Below are positions 1 through 10,828 of a DNA stretch of 64,000 bases, piece after piece. Origin of the DNA: Avena insularis (lineage: Eukaryota; Streptophyta; Magnoliopsida; Poales; Poaceae); NCBI GenBank assembly GCA_023614405.1, contig CM042685.1, positions 184,670,257-184,734,256 on the forward strand, in the 5' to 3' direction. Position numbers and translations under genes: made by a program. The notes under the pieces are model-generated. The model saw only the letters and a list, made by a program, of their open reading frames with translations, was not told the origin of the DNA and ran no database searches. How positions within the stretch are numbered: the first letter of the stretch is position 1; every line of letters begins with the position of its first letter.

Positions 1-2598
1 CTATATGTATATATATAACAATGCGGATTTGCTACCCACCATGCTAGTTGTGCATGTTGATTGGATCATCCGATTATGGTACCTTGTGATCCCGCAAAAT
101 CCGGTTGTTTACATTGTTCTGTTAACGGCATCCTTTTGCCATCCGTCTAGCCTGCGATGTTTCATTTAGCCTGGGCCTTACGTGTTGTCATTTGTTGTTC
201 TGTTTGTACCATGGATACCACGATAATGTGTTTGTGGATTTCCAACTAGTGGTGCGCGGACTGTTGTTCCTTTGTATCTTGGATACCATGACCATGTGTT
301 CGTGGATTTTTAATTAATGGCACACAATCCTTTGTTCTTTCCGTAGACTATTTTTCCTTTGTATCTTGGATACCATGACCATGTGTTTATGGATTTTTAT
401 TTAATGGTGCACAACCTTTTGTTCTTTCCCTGCACTTTCTTTCTCCATTCCTACGTGGTATCTACATGGACCTATATTGAGTACCAAGTAAATTTGAGTA
501 CCTAAGAACAGCTCCAAAAAGCTACATGGTGCCGCATGAACGAGAACGCGCGGGCGATCCGTGAACTTGCGTCCTAGAACAAAGCCATTGTAATCAACAT
601 GTCTCCCGGTGAACCATCTACGTCGTCTGCAATGTTGCCCATTCCTCAGGATACACAATTGTTTTTCCAATATCGTCATATGCAACAGCCACGCGGTTTG
701 TTGGATAAGATGTGTGGTCAATTGCTTGTATCCGGTGGGTGTGCTAGTTTTCTTCCTCCTTACATGCAACATTCTAGTTGCTCATCGTGCTCCGCTCAGG
801 ACAACGTTGATCACTGAATCGAAAAGACGCCGGCTCACTAGATAGGAGGAAAATCGTAGTGTCCCTGCAGACGTAAGATTAATCACGTAAAATTCGAAAA
901 CACAGAAAAGCACACGAAGTGATGCATGTGGGTGGATTTGCGGAGATGAAACATCAAATTTGATATCTGTCTGACGCCTCAATGGACATGTGTCGGCTGA
1001 ACGAGAGCGCACTCTATATCAGTTTTGAGAAGTTGTATGTTCTGGGCTCATGTTCATAAGAAGCCGTGTGTTCTTAGCTCGTGTCCTATCATGTATGAAA
1101 TGCAAATGCATGTAGTCATGGTAAAAGGCCACACTATGGGGAGGACGTATGTGTGTGGATGGGCCACACCGTGGGAAAGACTTATGTGTGTGGATGACAT
1201 GCGTGGTGTATGTATGAAACCAACATGGTGCTCCTGATACAACGTCCTTTAGTTTTCCTGAGGGGTTTATATCACATCTGTCAATCAAATTCTGCTCTCG
1301 TCTTTTAATCTTACGGTGGTGAGAGCATACACAGCTAGCCGGGTGAGTATCCCACTATTTTGCATATATATACTCTTAAGGGCATCATCTAGTTTTCCTA
1401 TATATACTGGGCTACAGTGTTTTGATCTAAGTAGGTAGTATTGTCACGGAAATTCAAAGGTGTATCAACTGTCAAAAGAATCTGAATAACTTAAAGGCGT
1501 GCAAAAAAGTCAAGTCTTTTGTGTGCTTAAAAAATTTTGTCGACGAAGTTCAGTTTTCCACCCCATTGGAGAAAACAGTGCTTGAACGTTTGGTTTTCTA
1601 GAGCATCAAAATTTGATTTATTTCTCAGGGCACAAATGTGTTCTTGGTTCATGGAAATTTATGAACAAACAGAACACATAAACATTTATGAGGATAAATT
1701 AGTGGAAATTATTTGATAATTTTTGTATGTTGACGAATTTACTGCTCATCCAGGGAGCCATTTTTTCTTGACTCTTATTTGCAAGGCAGTGTTCATGTCA
1801 AGCTACTTCAAGCTTTATTTTAGTTTGTACTGGTAGGACAAGACTGATTGGAATGGGGAATAAGGGTTGGGAGAATCAGGGTTGGTAGAACAATCATAGG
1901 AATTAAGAACAGGAAGATGTGGGAAGGACAATAAATGCCTAGACAGAAAACAAGCTTTCAGTTCATCCAAGTCTCCAGGATATAACTAAGCTAATGAACT
2001 GCTCATCCACACACTCACCTGACTGTTACAAATAACACCGTAGATAACCAAGTGTTAGCAAAGCTCATGTTAGAGGTCAAAAGGTTGGCAAACACGCATA
2101 CATCCCCAAGCATGACTCCATGCCGCCTAAGAGCCAGCACACATGAGTGATGCTATCTGCCACCTTAAGTTACAACGTGTGGTAGCTAAATCATTGAATA
2201 AATAAAATATGGAAAAATAGATTACCAAAAAGAACAGGAGAGATTTAAAAAATTAAAGAAATTGAATAGAAAATTTAAGACTACCGATCTTTATATATGA
2301 TGAAATAATAATATAAATTTCTATGCATTCTTGGACACATTACATCGTCCAAATAACATGCTTTATTAGTACCACCACCAATCTACTGTTAACTGAAACC
2401 TTCGTTGGTAAGAATAAATACCACATTAAATAAAGCCTACACAACCAACCTAAACTGCTAAATCGGATTTTAAGTGTCATTAAGAGAAAAGTACCAACGA
2501 TGATAGAGTAATGAAGGAACTGAAGACAGTCTAATAACAAAGAAGCAATATTTACAAAGAGCTGAAGAAAAAGTTAGTCCGACCAAGATGGTGTAGTA
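1..2598. other. AT-rich left edge, probably intron or 3' flank of the TTC27-like gene
   Basis: I find no exon, RNA gene or intact element here. On the minus strand the next exon of the TTC27-like gene would be expected to encode the start of the TPR half, but I could not find it. The stretch is either part of a long intron or lies beyond a truncation of the gene. Short open frames at 400-1290 on both strands overlap one another and resemble no protein I know. An imperfect tandem repeat lies at 204-444. Confidence 0.4.
204..444. repeat. Imperfect tandem repeat, about 87-bp period, three copies
   Basis: Copies begin near 204 (diverged), at 271 and at 358. The last two share TTTGTATCTTGGATACCATG followed by a similar ATGTGTT, GTGGATTTTT, TTAATGG and TTTGTTCTTTCC order. 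The repeat is non-coding and belongs to no family I recognise. Confidence 0.7.
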
Positions 2599-2730
2599 CA
2601 CCCTCTGTTCCGAATTATAACAGTTCTGGCATTTTTCAGCCCAGGTTTAGTGTGTCTATTCACTCATTTCAGAACGTATCTAGTCCACATTGAAATATCC
2701 AAAACATGTTATAATTCAGAACATAGGGTG
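2599..2730. repeat. Decayed Stowaway-like MITE
   Basis: The ends read CACCCTCTGTTCC and GAACATAGGGTG, degenerate forms of the Stowaway terminal CTCCCTCCGTTCC, with TA dinucleotides at 2597-2598 and 2731-2732. The arms pair through GAATTATAAC and GTTATAATTC. It lies just downstream of exon 7 of the TTC27-like gene, inside the next intron or the 3' flank. Confidence 0.7.
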
Positions 2731-2786
2731 TATATCTGATGCATTGAGGAATTTCACGATAGTGTATTAATTGATATTGCACTTAC

Positions 2787-5700
2787 CAAATTCTCCATCA
2801 TTAATAGTGCACGCTGTTTTGTCCGACTGCGGGTGGACTCCCACCTAATACGCAGAACATCACACAAGATCCTGACCTGAATGAGACAGAGCAGACTTGA
2901 ATGAGACAGAGCAGACCCGAAGTAACTACAGTTAAATATTGAACCAACTTTAGCTACAAATTACTTGCAATATGTCTACAAAATTAGTATACAGATATGA
3001 CATTGAATTATTTTGCAAGACAAATACAAAAGTATCATTCATATATGCCCAATCTATATATTTTGTATACGTTAGTGGTCAATGACGTGCACTGACATCG
3101 TGAAAAGGCTTTTCTATTTTGGGGAAGGAGTAAGAAATAAAGACCAAGTTGCATACAGAGCAATCCCCAAATTGGGGGAGAATCGTTTACCTAATTGTAT
3201 GCACATGTTTCCAGAAATTAATTAAGATGCGATTAAAACATACCACATAGCACGAATCATCTTGAGAATCAATTGACTCTATGTATGGTGCCATCTCCCA
3301 TCCTATGTAGAAATAAAATGCATGAACCGAAAAGAATCAGTGAAGCATTCTCAGTTTTGAGCGAACACATGGAGTAGTATTGAGAACAGGTCAAATTATA
3401 ACATAAAAACAGATTGAAGTTTGAAATGTGAATACGTGCTAGCAACTGTACTTGATATGCGTACAACTTAGCTCTTGTTTAAATAATTAAATTACAGAGT
3501 AACAAAGAGAATACTATGACAAACTATAAAACAAAATGCTTTGACCATAAAAGGTTGTTACTTCCCATTTGATTTTACAATACCTTTTAAGTATGCAAAA
3601 CAAACTAACTGTCATTTGGGAATGATGCGAGTGTATTGTGAACAGATGATGACAAAAATAACCTGTAATATTCTACATTAAGTTTTTACACTCAGGAATT
3701 TTAGCACCTTCACCCTTTAAGTAGTTTGTAAGATTCATTCTCTATATTATTTTGTATTAGTAGATGCTCCATGATTCCTACGTTTTGTTGTTTTCATCCG
3801 AACACCACAAGGCTATCACCTAACGTCCTTTCCTATTCCTATGATTCTGCTACAGTTTTTCAATCCCATGTTCCGAACAGGGCCTAAATATTCTTACATC
3901 AGTACATACTACAGCTACTAGTACATACACGGTAGGCTTAGAACAGCTTATCCTACACCCCCTAGGTTCAAACTAGTAAAATAGGCACAAAAATGCAGAG
4001 ATTTTGGGATATATGTTTACTACCCAAGTCACTATTTACTACATTGTTCCGAAATTACTACATTTGGTGAACTATTTTACTAAATTCTATACTGTTTTAC
4101 TAGGGGTGTAGAATAAGCTATTCTGAGCTTTGGCCTAGTATATATAATATAAAAATATAGTACTCCCTCCGACCCATATTAGTTGACTTGGATTTGTCTA
4201 GATTTGGATGTATCTAGACATGTTTTAGTGTTAGATACATCCGAATCTAGACAAATTTTAGTCAAGTAATATGGGTCGGAGGGAGTACAAAAAATAGAAG
4301 GATCAACAAGACCCAGACAAAACAACAAAGGGAAACCCCAAAAAATGAACAGCTAAAAGAGAACTACGAGATAATCAACAGCTGGAACTTCCTCGATCAT
4401 ATCATGCTTTAACATCTAACAGTTTTGAAATCGTTATTGCAAAATAGAACATTTTTGTGACACAGTAGTAGAGCACCCTATTAATGAACTGAGATAGAAA
4501 ATTTTGGTACCAGTAGTAGAGCACCCTATTAATGAACTGAGATAGAAAATTTTGGTACTGATCGTATATTACATACTCCCTCCGTCCAGGAATAAGTGAC
4601 TTGGATTTTTCTAGATTCGCAGGTATCTATACACTAAAACGCGTCTAGATACATGTGAATCTAGACAAATCCAACTCATTTATTTTCGTACGGAGGGAGT
4701 ATTTAATATTTAGAACACAACAGATGTATCTTGTACTGTCCAGAAGAAATGAAAATATGAGCGTACCAGACATTTCATCACTCCGACTCCTCCGACTCAC
4801 ATGTAAACAATGTGCAAGTACAGCAGCCTGCTGGACGGGAGTTAGTGAAATCTGTGTGCTTCCACTATTCGAGTCATTCACATTTTGTGCTAGCAAAGGC
4901 GTTCTTCGTATATCACAAAATTCATCACTTTCACCAGGAACAGAGCTCCTCGTCTTTCTCAAAGCCACATCACCCGGAGCTCCTGTTAGTTCTGCTGATT
5001 GCCCCTCATCAGCTGCTGGTTTAGTGCTCTTCGCAATAAGTACCATTTGGGGCTTCGCGTCCACCTATACCAAATGAGAAAAAGGAAGTCAATACATTCA
5101 TTTAAGAAAGCATGCCCTGCAAAATGAAAATGGTCCTCTATCATCAAGCTCCAGAAGCTAAAACAGAGACAGGGAGTGTCACGAGGTCCAGAACAATATA
5201 CCTGGTGTATAGTTCGAAAACCAAGAATCCCTGTGAGAGAAAGATGAATCCCACATGCCTCTTGAGCACTATCCAGATGAAACCTGTACAAATAAAACCC
5301 ATAATTCTTTTAAGAGTATTATGTTCAGATCGGCAACAGATTTTCTGTTTCCACCGCCATTCAGCATACAGGTTAGCCAATTCAGCAAAGCTGAGATACC
5401 CTATAATAGTAAATCAGGTACATATGCAACTAGAGGTACAACACAGATAAGCTATCAAACATTCATGGAAGATACTTCTTTAGAGAACATGTGTTTCCAA
5501 ACATGTTCCTGGATGTGTGCCAAACTTTTTTTTACAGTAATTGGCTAGTGCACTAAGTCAGTCTGGACATGATATGCCCCAGCATTTTAACTTCACAACA
5601 GCCTCTGAGCATCCCATGTAGTGAAAATAGTATTTTGAGTGTCTGACATACAAGATTGACTTCTTATCAACTATCTCCTATCTAAGTTATTTCTACCTAT

Positions 5701-8700
5701 ACACTGATTTCTGAACATACCATGTAGGGAGAAATAGTATTTTGAGTGTCTGGCATACAAGACACTTGACTACTTATCAACTATCTACTATTTAAGTTAT
5801 TTCTACTTATACACTAATTTTTGAACATCCCAAGTAGTGAGAAATAGTATTTTCAGTGTCTGACATACAAGACATTTGACTTCTTATCACATGCCTCTTG
5901 TACACTAATTTCATTTGCTTAATAAAAGCACCAAGTTCGGTTCAGTTTAGATGTTTATGTACGAATGTCTTCATACATTCTTACTGTTATTCAGTTTACA
6001 CTGGCAATCTTGAATAATCTGCACTGTACGCTCGATCCTGTGCCGCTCATCGGAGCAGCACCGGGGCGATCAGCCTAGCAGCCGCCGGGGCCTCGTCCTC
6101 CGGTGCTCTCCCCACGCCGCCACCACGGGGAGCTGCCAGGCAAAGCCCACATGGCACCGGCTGCTGGATCACCCTGCAAGGTGCCACGAAGACACGGGCA
6201 GGGCTGGATGCTTTGTCCTCTGCACGAGTGCGGTGACTAACATGGAGGCCGGGCGTGGAGGAGCTGAGCGACACGCGCTGGCTGGACGGCTAGCTAGCGG
6301 TCCGAGCTGACCGTGCTCAGTGGTTGCCGTGGCAGCGGATCCGGATCGACCGCTCACAAGCAGGCCGGATCTAGGCAAGAGCGGCAGATGCGGGTCTATG
6401 GCGCCAGCGCCAGCTGCAAACTGTTGCAAGGTGCCACGAAGACGACGAGGCAGGGCTGGATGCTTTGTCCTCTGCACGAGTGCGGTGACTAACATGGAGG
6501 CCGGCAGCGTGGATCTGGATCGACCGCTCACAAGCAGGCCGGATCTAGGCAAGAGCGGGCAGATGCGGGTCTATGGCGCTGCGCCAGTCGGCGCGACTGA
6601 TGATGTCCGCGAGGAGGATGCTGGCAGGAGGAGCAGGAAGGTCCCCGTGGCTGCCACTCTCAGGTATACACGGCATACTCCGGATAGTGTAGGCCGCATG
6701 CTCAAGTCGGGGGATGAAGCCACAGATATGACAAAGCTGCAGCAGGAGGGTCGACTGGCCGGATTGCGTCTCTTGCCAGGAGAATTTCTGAGGCATCGCC
6801 GAATGAGGATCCTTCTCCGACAGGAGCCATCAATGACGACATTTGTGAACACCATGACCTTGTTGAAGGCGTCGATGGGATGCTCTTGTTTTCTTTGCCA
6901 AAGGCAGCTCTAGGGGGAAACCTTGGACCCGAAAGGGTCGAACGATGGCAGCATTTTGGCGTCATCCCCCTCTTGATGACATCATTTATTGAGCTCAGAT
7001 CCGACCAGAGGGACCAGCGGATGGCTATGATGTTGGCGTCTTGTTTGGCAACAATGACGGTGGAGAGTGGAGCTGGGTTATGGATGAGTTTTGGTAGTCA
7101 GTTCCTTCGGCGTGTTCGAGGGGTTTCCTGTACCTTTCTTTGTCTTCGTGGGTCAGAGCTGCCAAGGAGGAGCCTTAGCGGCAATAATGACAGGGGACAG
7201 ATCTTCGGTTGCAGGGGCTTGGTTGGTGCAAACTCAACTTTTTTTCTCCTGCAATGTCGCCATCTGAGTCGGAGTTGCCTCGGTCACTAACTTGGGTGGT
7301 TGACTCTTTGGCATGGGCCAACATTTGTTCCGACATCAATCGCTGTGAGAGCTATATTGGTGGGCGTCTAAGGTTACATCGGAGTCGCTGGCTGACGGAG
7401 TGATGACGATAACGCTCGATGGCAATCAACAGTGGTCTTTCCTCAACAATGTGTGTACTTTGTGTTGGTAACCAGGTCGACCGTGTCTGCCCTGTTGTTT
7501 GTGGGCGGTTGTGACGGTTTTTTGCCAAGTTTTCTGCTAATTACCAGGGCAATTTTCTTCTTAATTAATGAGATGAGGCAAAACTTATGCCTCTTTTTCA
7601 AAAATAATAATAATAATCGCCTTAGGGCAAGTATAGTCCCATAGGCTTAGGTTCTTGTGAGAACACAAAGAGCACACATATCCTCTAGGAAACTTGTAAT
7701 ATGATTTTTTACCTTGAAGCATCAACTCGGCCGTACTTATACTCCACAAGTCCAGCTTCCAAAAGAGCAGCTGAGACTAATGAAGAGCCTTCTCCATCAC
7801 ATAAGAAAGAACCCCAGTAGCTAGAAACCCTTTCAAGTTCACCAAAGTGGGTCAACATTTTATTTTTGTGCACCTGTACTTGGTCAAACAAAGAGGACGA
7901 TAGCTCATCTAAAATATTCTGCTGGGACATGGATAATCTGCACAGCCACCATGATACACTCCAAAAATCAGAGCCTAGACCCTTTATGCTTGTCAACAGA
8001 AGTTCCGCAAAGACAATGAACTGCAAAGCAATAAGATAAAAGCAAAGACTGCTCAATAACTGAGATGCACTATATATTTTCTGAATTTATGTCAAGAATC
8101 AATCACAACGAACAAGAAAAGGAGCCTCATACAAGACTAATTATAAGTTCTAACCTTTCAAAACTTATGCATTTAATAAAACATAATCCCAATGAAAGGC
8201 GATCCAAGAGATGGAATAACAACAATGCTAACATCCAATCATGTTTATCAATACAACCCCTCCAACCCAAAAAGAAATGGAGGGAATACTTAATTAAATT
8301 GAATTACAGAGTACTAGAGTAATAGTACATGCGCCAATTTGTAAATCGAAAGGAATAGTAACCTCCTTAACACTTCTTTGCATGTCCGTAGCCACATCAC
8401 CAGCTAGTGTCATTATTATTATTAGAAATATAATGTGTCAATTTCATTATGTGCACGTGTTATGTGCGCAAAAATGACTATTTCGGAGAGGTCAAGCTTC
8501 ATCCCACATGGTTAAATCCGTAGAGTGAGCTAACAATAATCCATATTATAGCTCATAAAGAAACATATCATCTCGGTGTATTTACCAAATTATGAAATAT
8601 TTCACGTAAAGCAACACTGTCTGCAGACAGATCATAGAAAAGGTGCAAGTAGAGTAAAGAAAAAAAATGAAAGGAACTCCAATAGAGTAAAATACAATGA

Positions 8701-9569
8701 GTAGATAGATAAATAAAAGCCACCTGAAAATATATACCTGCAAGAGCAAGAATTTCCCATGAACATGGGAACCAGAAGAAGCTAAATGATGAGAAGCCCA
8801 TGCCTCCCATTTGCCTCCAGGATCACTATACCGCATTTCATCCAATGATGAAGTCCAGAGAGGAACCCGTTTATCCTGCTTGCCTCCAGCATCACTGTAC
8901 CACCCGTTATCCAATGATGAAGTACTAAAGAAAGGAAAGGGCGGATACTTTCTTGAAGGCCTGCAAATAGTTGGAAACAAACTCAAATAATTTCCAAATG
9001 TCTGGAGGCTTCATGAATACACTAAATGAAGTTTTTACACAGGAGAAAAGATACAAGTAATCGAATTATAGATTCAAAACTTTACAAGCCACGCAACCAT
9101 ATGCTGAACAGGTTATCCCATACTAATGAAATGATGTAGAAAACAGTTGAGCTATACCAACTCACCCTGTCACGTTCTGCTGCGTGAATGCGAGCAGCGC
9201 CGCTACCGCAGCAGAGAGAACAAGCGCGCACCTGCACTCGAACCCCTCGTCCGTCACCCACCGTCCGTCATCCCCCAGGAGGAACACCTCGACAGCGGCA
9301 GCGAGGTGGCCGTAGAACTGCGCAGGGGAGTCATTGTCAACCTCGGTTGAGGCAGAGGCGCAGAGAATGTGCGGGACAGCGGAGGCGAGCGCAGCCGCGT
9401 AGTCCCCGAGCTCGACAGCGGCGAGGGCAGAGGCGGCGACGGGGCCGAGCGGGTGGACTGGAGGAGGTGAAGGGGGCGGTGGTCGAGAGGCTGCGGTGGG
9501 GAGGGTACAGCGCAGGAGGCGGAGCTCGGCCTCACGGAGGAAGGTGGGGGAAGGGCTGGATGCCGCCAT
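2787..9569 (-). CDS. TTC27: TTC27-like protein gene, 5' seven exons (3' half not in window)
   Basis: Seven exons on the minus strand: 9569-9166, 8960-8738, 8020-7713, 5283-5202, 5064-4767, 3302-3244 and 2876-2787. Each internal junction has a GT donor and AG acceptor, and the phases fit exactly (2,0,2,0,1,0), giving 488 codons without a stop. The start ATG at 9569 opens MAASSPSPTFL. I recognise the plant TTC27 family (Arabidopsis At5g17270, yeast Emw1) from SWWLCRL, FGELERV, ACGIHLSLTG, GFRTIHQVDAKPQMVL, DEMSGWEMAPYIESIDSQ and LRIRWESTRSRTKQRALLMM. Family members are about 900 residues and keep their tetratricopeptide repeats in the C-terminal half, which is absent here. TTC27 proteins are poorly characterised TPR proteins. 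The last visible exon ends with a good donor (GTAAGT), so the gene either continues past position 1 through a long intron or is truncated. No base of the seven exons looks damaged. Confidence 0.9.
3934..4136. repeat. Probable MITE with about 27-bp inverted ends
   Basis: The left end (GGCTTAGAACAGCTTATCC, then TACACCCC) is matched in inverse by the right end (GGGGTGTAGAATAAGCTATT, then CTGAGCTTTGGCC). The centre is rich in TTTACTA and TACTACATT. It lies in intron 5 of the TTC27-like gene. I cannot fix the target-site duplication, so the superfamily is open. Confidence 0.5.
4163..4285. mobile_element. Stowaway (Tc1/Mariner) MITE
   Basis: The ends are CTCCCTCCGACCCATATTAG and a near-perfect inverse ending TATGGGTCGGAGGGAG, with TA duplications at 4161-4162 and 4286-4287. 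The inner arms TCTAGATTTGGATGTATCTA and TAGATACATCCGAATCTAGA also pair, so the 123-bp unit can fold into one hairpin. It lies in intron 5 of the TTC27-like gene. Confidence 0.95.
4463..4558. repeat. Perfect 48-bp tandem duplication
   Basis: 4463-4510 and 4511-4558 are identical, each starting CAGTAGTAGAGCACCCTATT and ending TTTTGGTAC. It lies in intron 5 between two Stowaway MITEs. Perfect identity points to a recent duplication. Confidence 0.97.
4576..4699. mobile_element. Stowaway (Tc1/Mariner) MITE
   Basis: The left end is CTCCCTCCGTCCAGG and the right end CGTACGGAGGGAG, with TA on both sides (4574-4575 and 4700-4701). Inner arms around CTAGATTCGCAGGTATCTA and TAGATACATGTGAATCTAG pair. 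It lies 68 bp inside intron 5 from the exon 5 donor of the TTC27-like gene. Confidence 0.95.
5605..5895. repeat. Tandem repeat, about 106-110 bp, three copies in intron 3
   Basis: Units begin at about 5610, 5716 and 5826. Each holds TAGTATTTTGAGTGTCTG (TTTTCAGTG in the third), CATACAAGA, CTTATCAACTAT and TTATTTCTAC; the third copy lacks the last part. It is non-coding, within intron 3 of the TTC27-like gene. Confidence 0.85.
6010..7617 (+). mobile_element. Probable non-LTR retroposon (LINE/SINE 3' part) in intron 3
   Basis: A GC-rich block with a different base composition interrupts the AT-rich intron. Its right end has a short stem-loop (GAGGCA 7575-7580, TGCCTC 7588-7593) followed by an (AAT)n tail at 7600-7617, a common 3' end of cereal LINEs. 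No reverse transcriptase or endonuclease is readable, so this would be a 5'-truncated or non-coding copy. The left part holds an internal duplication: GCTGGATGCTTTGTCCTC occurs at 6203 and 6455, and GGATCGACCGCTCAC at 6343 and 6517. I could not find the target-site duplication, so the left boundary is approximate. Confidence 0.5.
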
Positions 9570-10300
9570 GGCGGCGGCGAGTGGTGAGGCTAGGGTTTAG
9601 GGCAGGCACGATGCAAATGGTCCCGCCACGTCCGAATTGATCCGCGTGGACTGAAGCTGCAACATGGCCCAGCGGCGCGCGATCTAAAAGGACGAAATCC
9701 ATGTACAAAATTTAAACGCATCTCTGCCTAAAAGCGCGATCCTCCCTTGTCCTCTCCTAGACCAAACCAGGGCCTCCCGCCAGTGATAAAATAGTCACAC
9801 CTAAACCATTTCCTGCCCCAAACTCTCACCTGCCATCTTTGTCACCATCCCAGTCATCGTCGGTATCGTCGCCACTTTCCACCTTGCCATCGCCACTTCT
9901 CGGCCGCATCACATCCTGTTGGCCAGCAGCCACGTTCATGTGTGGTCGTTTGCTCACCAAAAGAGCTTGTTGGCAGTTTCCGATCCGGGTCATCGTCGCG
10001 AGTGTCCCTGCCCCCCCCCCCCCCAACATCCAGCACTGACATAGCCCGTGTGTGTTGCCGAAGTTGTGTGGATTCATCCCGCCACCGGATGCGACCAGTG
10101 CTCTACGTAGGCGAAACGCTCGAGGCTCATCGCTATCCTGAACCCACAGCCAGCTTGTCCTTTTGCCCGGCGTATTTGAGGTATGTTGGCCGGCCAATTC
10201 TAGTTTTTTGTCTCCGTACAGGTGTTGGCATGTCGATTGACGGTGGTATGCTTGTATAGATGGGCAGCGGTGAGGGATAATCGAGTTCGTCTACAAAAAT
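9570..10300. other. Upstream region of the TTC27-like gene, no gene found
   Basis: The first part is the presumed promoter and 5' UTR of the minus-strand TTC27-like gene. I see no convincing TATA box. A run of about 14 C lies at 10011-10024. The right part probably belongs to the Harbinger transposon remnant that follows. Short open frames on both strands are shadows of GC-rich sequence. Confidence 0.4.
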
Positions 10301-10828
10301 ATTAATGAATCATTGTTGGAAGAGGACTCTGATGGTGAGACCAAACTTTTGCTTGCAGCTGCACTCATGATGCACAACGAGTGACTACTGTCGCCTTGTA
10401 GGGGTGGCTCATCAAACAAGCGACTGGCTAGCATAGATCGCGACCGAGAAGCTGGCCACCTTAACCCTTACAAGGACTACTTCCATCCAACGGACCCGGT
10501 CTTTAAAGAGAAGGCATTTCATCGTCGTTGTAGGATGTCCAAAAACCTTTCTTGTAGATTCTCAATGGCGTGAGGGACTACAATGAATACTTCGAGGCCA
10601 AGTTCGATTGTATCAGTAATGTTGGCTTCTCCTCTTACCAAAAATGTTCTACGGCCGTTCATCAGCTTGCATATGGAGTACTAGGTGATCTTATCGACGA
10701 CCATATGCGCATCGGCGAGTCCACATGCCATGAGGCCATGTACCGGTTTTGCAGCGCACTAATTGAGGTGTTTGGTGAAGTTTATCTAAGAGAGCCAAAC
10801 ACCGAAGACATTTCCCCGCCTTTTGGCA
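10301..10828 (+). pseudogene. PIF/Harbinger transposase remnant (HARBI1/ALP1-like)
   Basis: The sequence is an N-terminal part of a plant PIF/Harbinger DDE transposase, shown by EEDSDGET, DREAGHLNPYKDYFHP, EKAFHRRCRMS, DYNEYFEAKFDC, GFSSYQKCSTAVHQLAYG, MRIGESTCHEAMYRFCSA and EVFGEVYLREPN. There is an in-frame TGA at 10382, a one-base frameshift between about 10558 and 10570, and another near 10815. The DDE catalytic region is missing because the sequence switches at 10824-10828 into Copia reverse transcriptase. It is inactive. Confidence 0.85.

Noticed and set aside
3870..3893. Tourist-type terminus (CCGAACAGGGCC followed by TAA)
   Set aside because: It looks like a MITE right end, but no matching left end with the same 3-bp target copy was found; the candidate near 3471 has TTA and a poor repeat.
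5605..5895. CRISPR-like array
   Set aside because: Three long diverged tandem units without unique spacers in a plant intron.
9188..9640. 150-codon plus-strand frame
   Set aside because: It is the antisense shadow of exon 1 of the TTC27-like gene.
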